From IMG/VR virus record IMGVR_UViG_3300046010_013081, positions 1 through 39,528 of that record: a stretch of DNA of 39,528 bases. One strand, written 5' to 3'. Of this stretch, positions 7,416 to 16,204 are shown piece by piece. This DNA comes from a virus. The translations under genes were made by a program, and so were the position numbers. The number at the start of each line of letters is the position of its first letter. Position 1 is the first letter of the stretch. The notes beneath the pieces were generated by a model. That model was not told the origin of the DNA. It saw only the letters and a list, made by a program, of their open reading frames with translations, and did not search any database.

Positions 7416-10226
7416 TTATTTGTATAAGATAAATGTGCCGTGTTTATATGTTCCATTTACGCCGGTCATTTTCTTAACATTTTTATCTAAACTTGTATAT
7501 TCTCTATTATATGCAATATGAATCCAGTTCCAACCTTTAGCCGTATCATACTCAAGAATCATCTGAGAATAAGCCGGTAACAATTTATCTAATGTTATTG
7601 CTAAATTATATACATCTTCATGGGATCTAGCTGGATTATACCTAATATCCATAGCCATACCTTTAAAGTGGTCAGAAGTTTTAGACCCACTTTTATTGCC
7701 TTCTGTTCTAATACCATCGTTAATAGACCATTTACCACTAGGATCTTGCGCTGAGTATTTACCGCTTGTTGGTCCAAGTAAATCATAAATTGGTTCAGCA
7801 ATATTTTCAGCAAGATAGGCTAAATTATCAACCAACTCAGAAACAGTATATTTTCTTATCGCGCTTTTAGGGTATATAGATCCAGGAGGTAACATAATAT
7901 CAGCAATATGTGTTCCTGGTTGTACAAAATTGCCAAGACAAAAATGTTTAGAAATTTTAAAGTTTAATGGGAACGATTTATTAGCCGCTATCGTGTTGTG
8001 TAAATTTGAGTCGCTTGATAAGTTCAATTTAGATCCTGGTTTCAATGCATATCCTCCAAGTGATGAATTTGTTAAAGCATCACTCCCTTCCGCGTTAGGC
8101 GTTAACTCGTCTTGTGTGTCAATTGTTTTATCTGGTTGACCCCCATCTAATACTGACCGTTCAGCATTTTGTTTATCAATAAGCGCCTTTCCAGCTGGAC
8201 TGCTATTGATTTCTTCTTCAGACTCAAACTTCATAGCAGAATCACAACGGCGTTCACCAGTTTTTAAAGGCTCTAAATTAACGCCAGAACTCGCACGTTT
8301 ATCAGGATATTTGCCTGTCAATGTACTGCGTTTAAAGTAGATAGATTCTGATGTTGTATTAGTGGTTTGGTTTTCATCACCAACAACAACAGTAGATTGT
8401 GGATTATATGAAACTGTAACAGGAGTTGCTTTTGGTGCGTCAATTGAACTATCTGTTCCTTTACCGGCTTCTTCTAATTGTGTATGCACATACTCTCCAG
8501 AATCTTTTGCTGTTAGTTTAACATATTTTTGAAGTGGTACTTTACCAGTCAAATTGATATTTCCAGCTTTAATGTATGCGTCGCTACCAAATAACGCAAC
8601 ATTTCCTTTAGCATTCAGCGTGCCAGTTCCATCTGTATACAACAACAAATTCCCTTTAGAGTTTATCGTTGTAGTTGTAGCTGACTCCATTCGAATAGCC
8701 GCACCCGCCTTAAAGGTTATATCGCTAGGAGATTCAAAGGCTAATTTACCATATGGAGTTTTAAAAGTCATACCGCCGTATGTTTTCTTTTTCTTATCCT
8801 TTTCGTCAGGCAACTCATCAATTTTACCATATTCAATGTTGAAGTTTTTGCCTACCGAAATCTCAAAGTTTTCTGCTACATTAATCGATAAGTTATTAGC
8901 AACACCAATTGTAGCATCACCGTGATATATCATTTCGGTGTTACCGTTAACCTCTACCGTTGAATCTCCTTGACATAAAAGATTCATATCACCAACGATT
9001 GTTACATTACAAGCGCCCTTAATATAAACATTACCATTTCTTTCTGTAATCCAATAACCATCACCAATGATTTGATTTACCTGTGTGCCGTTTTCATCAA
9101 CTTCGGTATAAGTACCGGCTCTATGGAATAGGTTAATCCTTTCAGCATTAGGTGAATCGTCAAACTCTAAAATGTGTCCACTTTCGGATTCCATTACTTT
9201 ATTGAATGGATACATAGTAGAGTAAGGCGCTGACGGTTGAGAAAACGATGAATCATTAACCGAAGGAATATCTGTGTTACGCATTGAATCTTTAAATTCA
9301 ACACAGGTATTTTTAATCATTCCACGAGCAAGCCGGTTTGTGTCAGCTTCGTTCATGTATTCCCGTAAAGGGTATTTCCCGAATGGGTCTGTGAATCCAT
9401 TTTTACTTAGGTTTCCGTCACGGTTATCGGTAAGCGCTTCCTGTTTATATTTTGGATGAGTTTTAATTTCTTCTAAAGAGTGTTGTGCGTCAGTTCCGCC
9501 AGCATTTTTGTTTGTTGGTTTTGGGTTAATGATAGAATCAACGATCGGAATCGTACCTTTACCGCCGCTAAGAAAAAACTCATAATATTTTCTTTTTTGC
9601 GCGATTTGCCCAGCGGGTTCTCCTGGATTAAAATACCGTTCAATAATGTTGAAAATATTAGGATCTGTTTGTCTACTTTGTAGTTTAGCTAAAGAACCAA
9701 ACTTACATACCAACAAACATATAAGCGCCCGCGTATCGTTATTATTTTCACTGCTTAATGCTATTTCAGGATTCTTAACAAAATCTAAATCATCCCACCC
9801 CATACCTTTGGCGGCTTTAGTTGCAGCTGAATAAGTAGCAAACCCCGTTAACTGTACGAACCCTCTACCAAAATACCTAGATCCTTCTTGGTAACTTCCG
9901 TGTGGATAACTTGTCCCATACAACCAACCAAAAAACTGTTCCTTTGTTTTTCTACCGGCTTTAACTGAACCACCATATTCTCGTCGAGCAGCTTCAGTTG
10001 CCCGTTTAAATTGCCCTAATGCGGCATAACTATAATATGCAGATTCTTCTGTCGCCAAAAACGTACATTCACGCATAAGAATACCGCAAATGGCGGCTTG
10101 GCAATTATCGTTTGTTATTCCTGATGCTTCAAGTTGAGCGATAATACGTTTAAAATTGTTAATTCTAAGTTCGCGTTGTGAACTCTTATTGTAATCGCCA
10201 GGAAGATTATCTGTTGCTATAGTCAT
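7416..10226 (-). CDS. gp5: Baseplate hub spike: GH19-type lysozyme + gp5 beta-helix + M15-type peptidase
   Basis: 936 residues, against 575 in T4 gp5. N-terminal domain (about 20-220): a GH19/chitinase-like muralytic fold with a candidate acid at E53 (GILMRECTF), E60/E61, and the signature FGRGFVQLTGFATYSAA (about 119-135). Middle (about 375-470): short repeats such as GNVYIKGACNVTIVG, STVEVNGNTEMIYHG and NLSINVAENFEISVG, matching the gp5 triple-stranded beta-helix needle. C-terminus (about 740-936): a second enzyme-like domain with SDHFKGMAMDI (H853, D860) and NWIHIAY (H903), the zinc-ligand pattern of M15 D-Ala-D-Ala/L-Ala-D-Glu peptidases. The OB-fold that begins T4 gp5 is missing here and is encoded by the preceding gene, which overlaps by 4 bp (ATGA). 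Role: piercing the outer membrane and cutting peptidoglycan during injection. Confidence 0.85.
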   Translation of the reverse strand: MTIATDNLPGDYNKSSQRELRINNFKRIIAQLEASGITNDNCQAAICGILMRECTFLATEESAYYSYAALGQFKRATEAARREYGGSVKAGRKTKEQFFGWLYGTSYPHGSYQEGSRYFGRGFVQLTGFATYSAATKAAKGMGWDDLDFVKNPEIALSSENNNDTRALICLLVCKFGSLAKLQSRQTDPNIFNIIERYFNPGEPAGQIAQKRKYYEFFLSGGKGTIPIVDSIINPKPTNKNAGGTDAQHSLEEIKTHPKYKQEALTDNRDGNLSKNGFTDPFGKYPLREYMNEADTNRLARGMIKNTCVEFKDSMRNTDIPSVNDSSFSQPSAPYSTMYPFNKVMESESGHILEFDDSPNAERINLFHRAGTYTEVDENGTQVNQIIGDGYWITERNGNVYIKGACNVTIVGDMNLLCQGDSTVEVNGNTEMIYHGDATIGVANNLSINVAENFEISVGKNFNIEYGKIDELPDEKDKKKKTYGGMTFKTPYGKLAFESPSDITFKAGAAIRMESATTTTINSKGNLLLYTDGTGTLNAKGNVALFGSDAYIKAGNINLTGKVPLQKYVKLTAKDSGEYVHTQLEEAGKGTDSSIDAPKATPVTVSYNPQSTVVVGDENQTTNTTSESIYFKRSTLTGKYPDKRASSGVNLEPLKTGERRCDSAMKFESEEEINSSPAGKALIDKQNAERSVLDGGQPDKTIDTQDELTPNAEGSDALTNSSLGGYALKPGSKLNLSSDSNLHNTIAANKSFPLNFKISKHFCLGNFVQPGTHIADIMLPPGSIYPKSAIRKYTVSELVDNLAYLAENIAEPIYDLLGPTSGKYSAQDPSGKWSINDGIRTEGNKSGSKTSDHFKGMAMDIRYNPARSHEDVYNLAITLDKLLPAYSQMILEYDTAKGWNWIHIAYNREYTSLDKNVKKMTGVNGTYKHGTFILYK

Positions 10227-11011
10227 TGTGTTGCCTGTTCATCTGTTGTTGGTACAATTTTATCAGCAGGATTAAAATTTTTGTTGAAGAATGTCAACAT
10301 AACATTATCACCATCTGGAGCAAAGAAATATTTTGATTTAAACCCATCCACCGGTTGGTCAAATAAAGATTGTTTATCTGCCGACCATTGAGCAGGATTT
10401 TCAAGATGTAACACATAAGAAGTTAATTCGTCATCATATGTACCTGAGGCAACAATATCACCATTGCCATCTTTTTCAACTATTCGCCATTCGTTAATAC
10501 CTAACGTTGCGTTAGTTGTATTGATTAATTGATATATGCTATCTGGCATAGTTTCATCTAAGTTAGATTCTTCTGATATAACCCCGTTAACTAAATCCAT
10601 AACTTTACCAGCCATTTTCTCGACTTCAGCCGCCGCGTTAGGATTACCAGATGTTGTACCTAAAATACCATTTTCATCAGTAAAGATAACTTCATTATGT
10701 GCTTCAGTGTATAACTGAGCAGAAAGTGTTTGAGGAATACCGCCTACGCTACCCAACATCAATGGTTGTTGTTCGTATTCATCTACAAAAACTACGACAA
10801 CCCATGTGCCTGTTACAACACCAGTTGGGCTCCATCCTATACCATTCATAGATGCGTTATTAATAGGCATTACTGGATATGCCCAAGGTAGCATATCTGT
10901 TGGAAGTTCCTCTTTATTTTCTGTATGTTTTCCAACAACCCTAACTCTACATCTACCGAGCATTAGTGGATCAAGTCTTGATTCAACCACTCCAAAGAAA
11001 AAATTACTCAT
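10223..11011 (-). CDS. gp5 N-terminal OB-fold protein (split baseplate hub subunit)
   Basis: 262 residues from ATG 11011 (a GTG at 11014 is also in frame). It begins SNFFFGVVESRLDPLMLGRC followed by RVRVVGKHT, then LPWAYPVMP, and GWSPTGVVTGTWVVVVFVDE with QQPLMLGSVGG. This is the OB-fold of T4 gp5 and VgrG-type hub spikes, which mounts the needle on the gp27 trimer. T4 has it fused to lysozyme and needle; here it ends with its own stop, and the enzyme-needle protein starts 4 bp earlier in another frame. The C-terminal half (after about residue 130) is not obviously OB-like and may dock the separate needle. It overlaps the gp27 stop (TGATG), so gp27, OB protein and spike are probably made in step. 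Confidence 0.8.
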   Translation of the reverse strand: MSNFFFGVVESRLDPLMLGRCRVRVVGKHTENKEELPTDMLPWAYPVMPINNASMNGIGWSPTGVVTGTWVVVVFVDEYEQQPLMLGSVGGIPQTLSAQLYTEAHNEVIFTDENGILGTTSGNPNAAAEVEKMAGKVMDLVNGVISEESNLDETMPDSIYQLINTTNATLGINEWRIVEKDGNGDIVASGTYDDELTSYVLHLENPAQWSADKQSLFDQPVDGFKSKYFFAPDGDNVMLTFFNKNFNPADKIVPTTDEQATQ

Positions 11012-12366
11012 CACGCCGCCCGTTCAACTTCGTTTAAATCTATTGATAAACTATCTTTCATTAATAACATCACACACTGATGATTTTGGTTTGTTATTAT
11101 GTGCCTAATTGCTGTTATAAGATAGTTACCGCTTAATAATTTATCTTCTTGTTCATCTTCTAATTCAAGATTACATACTTTATACAATACAAAGCTGACT
11201 CTTTGACCCACAGTATAATCTGTTCTTCCTAATACCGTAATTTCAATTTGCTGTGTATCCATCAGATTCATTAAAGAAAGCCGGCGCTGAACAATTTTTG
11301 AATTAGAAATATCGTGATTTCCTTCAAAAATAGCGTTTGCCTTTTCCATCATAATGTAGGCGTTTTCTTTTGTATTAATAGACTGTTTAGAAATAGGAGC
11401 AAATTCGTTTAGCCTAATTTCTTTATCATAGTTGGTCTTATAATCAAACGCAATATTCCGATAGGTTTTATTGGTTATGTTATGTACGATAAGATTAGAA
11501 GCAAAGGTTCCACTTCTGTTTCTATCGATATAACTAAAAGATTCAACCACGTTGAAGTCTAATACTCTAGAATAGGTTTTCTCAAAGTCAAACGTTGTAG
11601 TTCTGTTTTCTTTATCTGTAGGGATATCTCTGGTAAAGTTGTCTCTTCTAAATTCACGTGTTATATCATTTCTAAATAAAGCTTCTAATGAAATAAAGTT
11701 TAAGCCGTTACGATTCTCAAAAAACAAAAATGTCGGAGACCCTTCAGTTGTTTTATCTCCGTTTGACGCAGGCATACTTATTGCGTGCTCAGCCAAATAA
11801 TTAAGATTTTTAACAGGCGACCAAAAATTAGAAACGTAAGCGTGACCGTTTGATGTTTCTTCAATATTGAATCTTTCCAGCTGTTCGTCAGTTAATTCTT
11901 TAGAATCATTTTGAAAATACGAATATTGTTTAAGAATATCAGACGCGATATCAGATATTTTAGCTTCGTTATATCCCTTTGAAATTTTTATGTTCATATC
12001 TAATAAAGCTTCAATAGATACAAAATGAAGCGTATAGCTAACTAGACGATCATTTGTATATTGTCTATCTGAAATTTTATAAACATAAAATCTACCTTGT
12101 ATTGAATGATTTTTATCATCAGGAAACCCTGGAGTGATAATATCCAAGTCAAGCATTTCTTCGCCAACAATAGGCAATTTATTGATTAACGCTAACGCAT
12201 CTTGTATTACAATAGTCCCATTTATGAATGGCGAAAAAATATCTTCATAAACATTCATACCAATAAATACATTTTGAAGATCTACAACAAATGATGTGTT
12301 TATTGATACAATCTGCATTTTATTTATTGCAACTTCACCTGCAAATGTTAAATTTCTAGTAATCAT
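11011..12366 (-). CDS. gp27: Baseplate hub protein gp27-like
   Basis: 451 residues (T4 gp27 is 391). It begins MITRNLTFAGEVAINKM and contains VFIGMNVYEDIFSPFINGTI, IVGEEMLDLDIITPG, YVYKISDRQYTNDRLVSYTL, and later LNYLAEHAIS and FLFFENRNGLNFISLEAL, patterns typical of the gp27/gpD hub family. Near the C-terminus, ITVLGRTDYTVGQRVSF and SGNYLITAIRHII resemble the last tube-like domain of hub proteins. gp27 trimers link the tail tube to the gp5 spike. Position between gp53 and the gp5 OB gene, with 4-bp overlaps on both sides, supports the call; sequence similarity to T4 gp27 itself is distant. Confidence 0.8.
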   Translation of the reverse strand: MITRNLTFAGEVAINKMQIVSINTSFVVDLQNVFIGMNVYEDIFSPFINGTIVIQDALALINKLPIVGEEMLDLDIITPGFPDDKNHSIQGRFYVYKISDRQYTNDRLVSYTLHFVSIEALLDMNIKISKGYNEAKISDIASDILKQYSYFQNDSKELTDEQLERFNIEETSNGHAYVSNFWSPVKNLNYLAEHAISMPASNGDKTTEGSPTFLFFENRNGLNFISLEALFRNDITREFRRDNFTRDIPTDKENRTTTFDFEKTYSRVLDFNVVESFSYIDRNRSGTFASNLIVHNITNKTYRNIAFDYKTNYDKEIRLNEFAPISKQSINTKENAYIMMEKANAIFEGNHDISNSKIVQRRLSLMNLMDTQQIEITVLGRTDYTVGQRVSFVLYKVCNLELEDEQEDKLLSGNYLITAIRHIITNQNHQCVMLLMKDSLSIDLNEVERAA

Positions 12367-12923
12367 AAGTCAGTAATTTCTTTTATAATATAGGTTATTA
12401 TTTCCGCAGGGATATACTTTAAATTTCGTTTTTCTTCATTCAGTATTGTTTCATAATCGTAATTAGTTACGCCGTATGAACTAATGTAATTAAGATATTC
12501 TGTATATTCTGTAGTTGTGACAGAAGGATACCCCGCCGGCTGTTCTACCTTTACCGGTGTTGTTATTTTTACTATGATACCATCAACTATTTTTTGGCAG
12601 TGATGTATTCCATAAATATCATCATATTTTTCTTTGACGTATTTATCGAACACTTTAGTTGGAATAGGAAAATCTGTTAAATAGTCAAATCTATCATTTA
12701 AAAGCATAAGCGTCCAATGATAGTTTGGTGTTCCGTATATTTTTTCAGAAATTATTTCTGGAGTATCTCCATCTTGAATAACATAATATTCATATGAAGT
12801 AATTTTATCTTTTATAATTTCTTTGAATCTAATATTATGCGTGATGTCCTTCAATACAATTAATTGTTCTGCATCGTTAATATTAAAAGGGTAATAAAGC
12901 TTTGGTACATTTGTGAAATACAT
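12363..12923 (-). CDS. gp53: Baseplate wedge protein gp53
   Basis: 186 residues (T4 gp53 is 196). Family features are YYVIQDGDTPEIISEKIYGT followed by PNYHWTLMLLNDRFDYLTDF, where the DTPE..A/SEK.YG...YHW..ML.N pattern marks gp53 and related LysM-like wedge proteins. gp53 clamps neighbouring wedges together around gp6 and gp25. It lies 2 bp after gp48 and overlaps gp27 by 4 bp. Confidence 0.88.
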   Translation of the reverse strand: MYFTNVPKLYYPFNINDAEQLIVLKDITHNIRFKEIIKDKITSYEYYVIQDGDTPEIISEKIYGTPNYHWTLMLLNDRFDYLTDFPIPTKVFDKYVKEKYDDIYGIHHCQKIVDGIIVKITTPVKVEQPAGYPSVTTTEYTEYLNYISSYGVTNYDYETILNEEKRNLKYIPAEIITYIIKEITDL

Positions 12924-12925
12924 TT

Positions 12926-13912
12926 TTAGTATCCTCTATTAAGAACAGCATCTTTATCAAGCGTTGCTAATTCTTTAAACTCCAAAGTCATTGTAATATG
13001 ATTTGGTGAACCATCAGCAAATGTTGAAAATTGTCCAATAGGAGCATAGTTGATAGAAACCTTTTCTAAGACACATGTGGTATGTTGATGGACGTTATTA
13101 TTCAAATCTTGATCAAAATAGTAATAGATGTCAAATTCAGCTGGGTATTTGTACATTAATGTCCCAAGCGTCAATTCTGGCATCATATTACCTTTAAATT
13201 GACGAATAATATCTTGAACTGTATCTGATTCTTTTTTATTTTTTGGAGAAAATGTGTACGAAAAAGAAAAAGTCCTAAAATCAACCCCTTTGAATAATAA
13301 TTCCTTTTGGGGATTCATCACAGTTCTATTAGCAAGGTTTATCAAATCAGGTGTATTTTTAACCGCTGAATTTACACCCTCTTTCATCTTGTTAATCATT
13401 TCTGTTCTTTTTGCGTCTTTTGCGTTCATTCCATTTGTTGGAGTGGCAGTTAACGTTGGTAGAACAAATAATCTATCAGTTAAACTCATAGATTCATAAT
13501 TAGCACCGTATGTTGCGCTAAGAGCCGGCGGCGTATAAAGTACGATATTACAAAATCCATTTTTAAGTGGTGTCGGAATAGATGGGCTTTCTTTACCGCT
13601 AACTGCTCTAGCAGCAACAGCCGCTTGTTGAGCTGCTGATTGTGAACGTTCTCCTCCACCAGCAGACCATTCTTTAGATAATGCGTCTAAAGAAGAAAAA
13701 ACTGTACCTAAGATATTTCTTGCTGTACTATTACTTAATGTGTTTACAGCATTAGAAATAACCTTTGCTTTTTTGCTATCTAATTTTGTTAATGGGTTTC
13801 TAAAGGAAGAATCTGATAACACAAACATTACATAATTTGAGCCATACGGATTATCTTTTTCTGAACGAAGATCGTCAGGATATACCAATGTTTTAACAGT
13901 AGGCGAAGCCAT
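12926..13912 (-). CDS. gp48: Baseplate tail-tube cap gp48
   Basis: 328 residues from ATG 13912 (MASPTVKTLVYPDD). That start follows AAAAGGA by nine bases; the in-frame ATG at 13948 lacks such a site and would overlap the divergent gp4 region. T4 gp48 is 364 residues. Shared features are a Ser/Ala-rich central region (SQSAAQQAAVAARAVSG), FRTFSFSYTFSPKNKKESD (T4 VFTWDLTPRS), then YKYPAEFDIYY, and a C-terminus VSINYAPIGQFSTFADG then ITMTLEFKELATLDKDAV, close to T4 TFTLEITMREIITLNRA. gp48 sits on the hub and, with gp54, nucleates tube polymerisation. First gene of a leftward late run gp48-53-27-5. Confidence 0.82.
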   Translation of the reverse strand: MASPTVKTLVYPDDLRSEKDNPYGSNYVMFVLSDSSFRNPLTKLDSKKAKVISNAVNTLSNSTARNILGTVFSSLDALSKEWSAGGGERSQSAAQQAAVAARAVSGKESPSIPTPLKNGFCNIVLYTPPALSATYGANYESMSLTDRLFVLPTLTATPTNGMNAKDAKRTEMINKMKEGVNSAVKNTPDLINLANRTVMNPQKELLFKGVDFRTFSFSYTFSPKNKKESDTVQDIIRQFKGNMMPELTLGTLMYKYPAEFDIYYYFDQDLNNNVHQHTTCVLEKVSINYAPIGQFSTFADGSPNHITMTLEFKELATLDKDAVLNRGY

Positions 13913-13925
13913 AGAGGAAAATCCT

Positions 13926-13964
13926 TTTAAATAAGTTAAATGAACCACATTATATTATTTAAGC
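13926..13964. promoter_or_regulatory. Candidate divergent late promoter region (gp48 / gp4)
   Basis: The short gap between divergent genes holds TTTAAATA reading rightward (13926-13933) and CTTAAATA reading leftward (within 13955-13963). Each lies about 40-50 bases before its gene and resembles the T4 late box TATAAATA. No early-type promoter is present. A CTAAATA at 13967-13973 is too near the gp4 ATG to be its promoter. Weak motifs; inference from T4 late transcription. Confidence 0.3.
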
Positions 13965-13978
13965 CGCTAAATAAAATT

Positions 13979-14446
13979 ATGAGAAAAACTAGATTTCCAA
14001 AACCAAGAAAATGGTTCCCCAAAAACCCAGAAAAGTATGTTGGTGATGTAACTAATATCATATCAAGAAGCAGTTGGGAAACCAAATTTTTAAATTGGGC
14101 AGATAATAATCCTGCTATAATTTCATATTCATCTGAAGAAACGGTTATACCTTACATATCTATAACGGATATGAAACCACATAGATATTATCCTGATTTT
14201 AAAATTAAGGTAAAAGATGCACAAGGTAATATTAAAACCTATATTGTTGAAATTAAGCCTAATTCACAAAGAAATCCTCCTATATATAAAGGAAAGAAAA
14301 CCCAAAGATACATAAATGAATGTTCTACGTTTATGGTTAACCAATCAAAATGGAAAGCGGCAGAAAGTTTTTGTAAAGAACGTGGGTTAGGGTTCATTGT
14401 ATTAGATGAATATGATTTAGGTATAGCACAAAGGAAAACAAAATGA
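13979..14446 (+). CDS. gp4: Head completion protein gp4
   Basis: 155 residues from ATG 13979 (MRKTRFPKPRKW); an in-frame ATG at 13940 would add 13 residues. T4 gp4 is about 150. Family features: NPEKYVGDVTNIISRSSWET (T4 FPEKYVGD...YRSSWE), VIPYIS, HRYYPDFKIKVKD, YIVEIKPNSQ, then RYINECSTFMVNQSKWKAA and GLGFIVLDEYDLG. The D.....IEIKP layout belongs to the PD-(D/E)XK nuclease-like fold predicted for gp4. gp4 finishes filled heads before tail joining. It overlaps the next gene by 4 bp (ATGA) and begins the rightward late run. Confidence 0.88.
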   Translation: MRKTRFPKPRKWFPKNPEKYVGDVTNIISRSSWETKFLNWADNNPAIISYSSEETVIPYISITDMKPHRYYPDFKIKVKDAQGNIKTYIVEIKPNSQRNPPIYKGKKTQRYINECSTFMVNQSKWKAAESFCKERGLGFIVLDEYDLGIAQRKTK

Positions 14447-15186
14447 TACAGCAAGATGTTGAAAGTCCAAGTCCGGCTGCAATTAAAAAACTAAGAACAA
14501 AAAATGGGTTAACCTTACAAAAGGCGGCAACTTTAGCCGGCGTTGCGTCATCTACATTTGAGAAAATGGAGAATGGCGTTATTAAAATGTCAGGCGATAC
14601 TTGGGATAAACTGAATCGTAAGACAGCGGTAAAGCCTAATATAAAAGCCACCTTAGAAACATCAACTAATTATGAGTTGAAAGATTTGGTTTTAAAATCT
14701 AAAGCGTGGTTTAATTCTGAAGCAAAATCATTAGCAGCATCAACCACATTAAAGGTTAGCGGTAGAGCAACTGGTTCTCCTGTTCCTGGAGAAATGTATT
14801 CATTTTACTATGATGCTAAACACAAAGATACTTTACCTTACTGGGATAAATTTCCATTGGTATTTCCTTTCAGAATTATGCCTGATGGGTTTTACGGTAT
14901 TAATTTACATTACTTACATTACAAAGAACGGATTATATTATTAGACGCATTGGATGCGGTTGCTACATCCCCTAGAAAAGAAGTATCAAAAAGATTACAA
15001 ATTTCGTATTCAATATTACAGCAGGCGGCTAAAAATAAAAAATTCGAAAAATGTATTCATAGATATTTGTTTGCTCATTTGAAAACCCCGTTAAAAAAGA
15101 TACATTCAGATAAATGGATTTTAAGCGCGATGCTACCAAACGAAATGTTTGTTGGTGCGACGACTAAACAAATATGGAGTTTATAG
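14443..15186 (+). CDS. Conserved phage protein with N-terminal helix-turn-helix; virion-protein candidate
   Basis: 247 residues. Residues about 12-60 form a Cro/C1-type helix-turn-helix: AIKKLRTKNGLTLQKAATL, AGVASSTFEKMENG. The middle (about 110-165), MYSFYYDAKHKDTLPYWDKF then PLVFPFRIMPDGFYGINLHY, is a block I associate with a conserved T4-type structural or assembly protein encoded beside gp4 and gp53 in marine phages; it also has YKERIILLDALD. In T4 the neighbour of gene 4 is gene 2 (DNA end protector), so gp2 is possible by position, but I cannot confirm it by sequence. The attached DNA-binding domain would suit a protein handling DNA ends or, alternatively, an autoregulator. It overlaps gp4 by 4 bp and ends directly before the tube-type gene. 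Confidence 0.65.
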   Translation: MIQQDVESPSPAAIKKLRTKNGLTLQKAATLAGVASSTFEKMENGVIKMSGDTWDKLNRKTAVKPNIKATLETSTNYELKDLVLKSKAWFNSEAKSLAASTTLKVSGRATGSPVPGEMYSFYYDAKHKDTLPYWDKFPLVFPFRIMPDGFYGINLHYLHYKERIILLDALDAVATSPRKEVSKRLQISYSILQQAAKNKKFEKCIHRYLFAHLKTPLKKIHSDKWILSAMLPNEMFVGATTKQIWSL

Positions 15187-15780
15187 ATGAGTAAAGGCAA
15201 AGATTTAATTAATTTCATAGCACTGGTTAAAAATGACGGGTTAAGTAAAGCCAGTCATTTTGATGTTGATATTTTTATGCCCAAAGCTTTTGATAACGAA
15301 GCTGGTAGATCGTTATTTAATGAATTCAGTCATTTGACAATGTTATGCGAATCAACTGTTCTTCCAGGTGTTATGATAGGTCAAACTGTTTATGAAACTT
15401 TTGGTGAGCAAAGAAAAATCGTAACATCTAAACAGTTTAATGACATTTCTTTAACATTTATTTGCGATATTAATTTAGTGACGCGCCGGTTTTTTGAAGC
15501 ATGGACGGAATATGTAATTGACCCTGTTACAAGAACAATGGGATATTATGATGATTTTACAACGACTATGACTATAGGTATAAATGATGGCGCTTCGGAA
15601 GCATTTAATAACAAACAAGGCGATAAAAAAAGAGATTCTAATCGCAGACTGACGATGACATTGTATGAAGTTTACCCTAAACAAATTCAAGATATAACAT
15701 TAAGCTATGAAGAAGCTGGATTTGCTAAAGTTACCGTAGATTTGTCATATAAGTTCCATTCTATTGCAGTTGGTGCATAA
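15187..15780 (+). CDS. Tail tube-fold protein, probable baseplate-tail tube initiator (gp54-like)
   Basis: 197 residues, good ribosome site (GGAG before ATG). It contains LTMLCESTVLPGVMIGQTVY, the tube-fold pattern C..a.LPG, then FNDISLTFICDINLVTRRFF, EAWTEYVIDPVTRTMGYYDD and a C-terminal beta strand pair (LYEVYPKQIQDITLSYEEAG, VTVDLSYKFHSI). Both gp19 (main tube) and gp54 (initiator) share this fold. T4 gp54 has QDWVNSVQDPVTG, similar to EAWTEYVIDPVTR, and the gene sits with baseplate genes rather than with a sheath gene, so gp54 is favoured. Length is nearer gp19 (163) than gp54 (320). The tube-fold call is firm; the choice between the two is not. Confidence 0.78.
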   Translation: MSKGKDLINFIALVKNDGLSKASHFDVDIFMPKAFDNEAGRSLFNEFSHLTMLCESTVLPGVMIGQTVYETFGEQRKIVTSKQFNDISLTFICDINLVTRRFFEAWTEYVIDPVTRTMGYYDDFTTTMTIGINDGASEAFNNKQGDKKRDSNRRLTMTLYEVYPKQIQDITLSYEEAGFAKVTVDLSYKFHSIAVGA

Positions 15781-16203
15781 ATGAAAATTGATGATAATTT
15801 GGCTACTGTGTTCAATTTAGATACGAACATAATTGAAGGTGAGATTGTAGGTGAAGTAACGAAAGCGCCGTTAGTGAGAGCAGAACCGTTTGAAGCTGAG
15901 AATGATTTTGAATACGCAAGAGAAAATATAAAATCATTAATAGCACAAGGAGAAGACGCGCTTGAGTCTATAATTGACATAGCAAAATCTAGTGAAGCTC
16001 CTAGAGCGTTTGAAATTGTAGCCGGTTTATTGAAACAGCTTTCAGATATGAACCATCAGGTCATAGATTTACATGTTAAGAAAAAAGGCTTAAAGGGTAA
16101 AGTTGAAAGTGAATCTCCTAAAACTGTCACCAACAATAGTATATTTGTTGGTACAACTAGCGAGTTGAATAAAATGATTAATGATTTGACGAATAAGGGA
16201 TAG
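15781..16203 (+). CDS. gp16: Terminase small subunit gp16
   Basis: 140 residues (T4 gp16 is 164). The central helices match T4: NDFEYARENIKSLIAQGEDA then IIDIAKSSEAPRAFEIVAGL, LKQLSDMNHQVIDLHVKKK, and the tail NNSIFVGTTSELNKMIND corresponds to T4 NATVFMGSPTELMDEI. gp16 oligomers recognise concatemeric DNA and regulate the gp17 motor. In T4 it is directly followed by gp17; here it lies between the tube-type gene and gp26, and no large terminase is present in the window. ATG follows directly on the preceding stop. Confidence 0.85.
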   Translation: MKIDDNLATVFNLDTNIIEGEIVGEVTKAPLVRAEPFEAENDFEYARENIKSLIAQGEDALESIIDIAKSSEAPRAFEIVAGLLKQLSDMNHQVIDLHVKKKGLKGKVESESPKTVTNNSIFVGTTSELNKMINDLTNKG

Positions 16204-16204
16204 T

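Noticed and set aside
8554-8925. 123-residue plus-strand ORF opposite the gp5 spike gene
   Set aside because: Falls in the repetitive beta-helix region of a well-supported gene on the other strand; no promoter or ribosome site.
10223-10226. The gp5 split as a sequencing frameshift
   Set aside because: The junction is a normal ATGA overlap like its neighbours, and the downstream protein starts with a plausible N-terminus; still, an error cannot be fully excluded without reads.
13967-13973. CTAAATA as a late promoter for gp4
   Set aside because: The box ends six bases before the chosen ATG, leaving no leader for ribosome binding.
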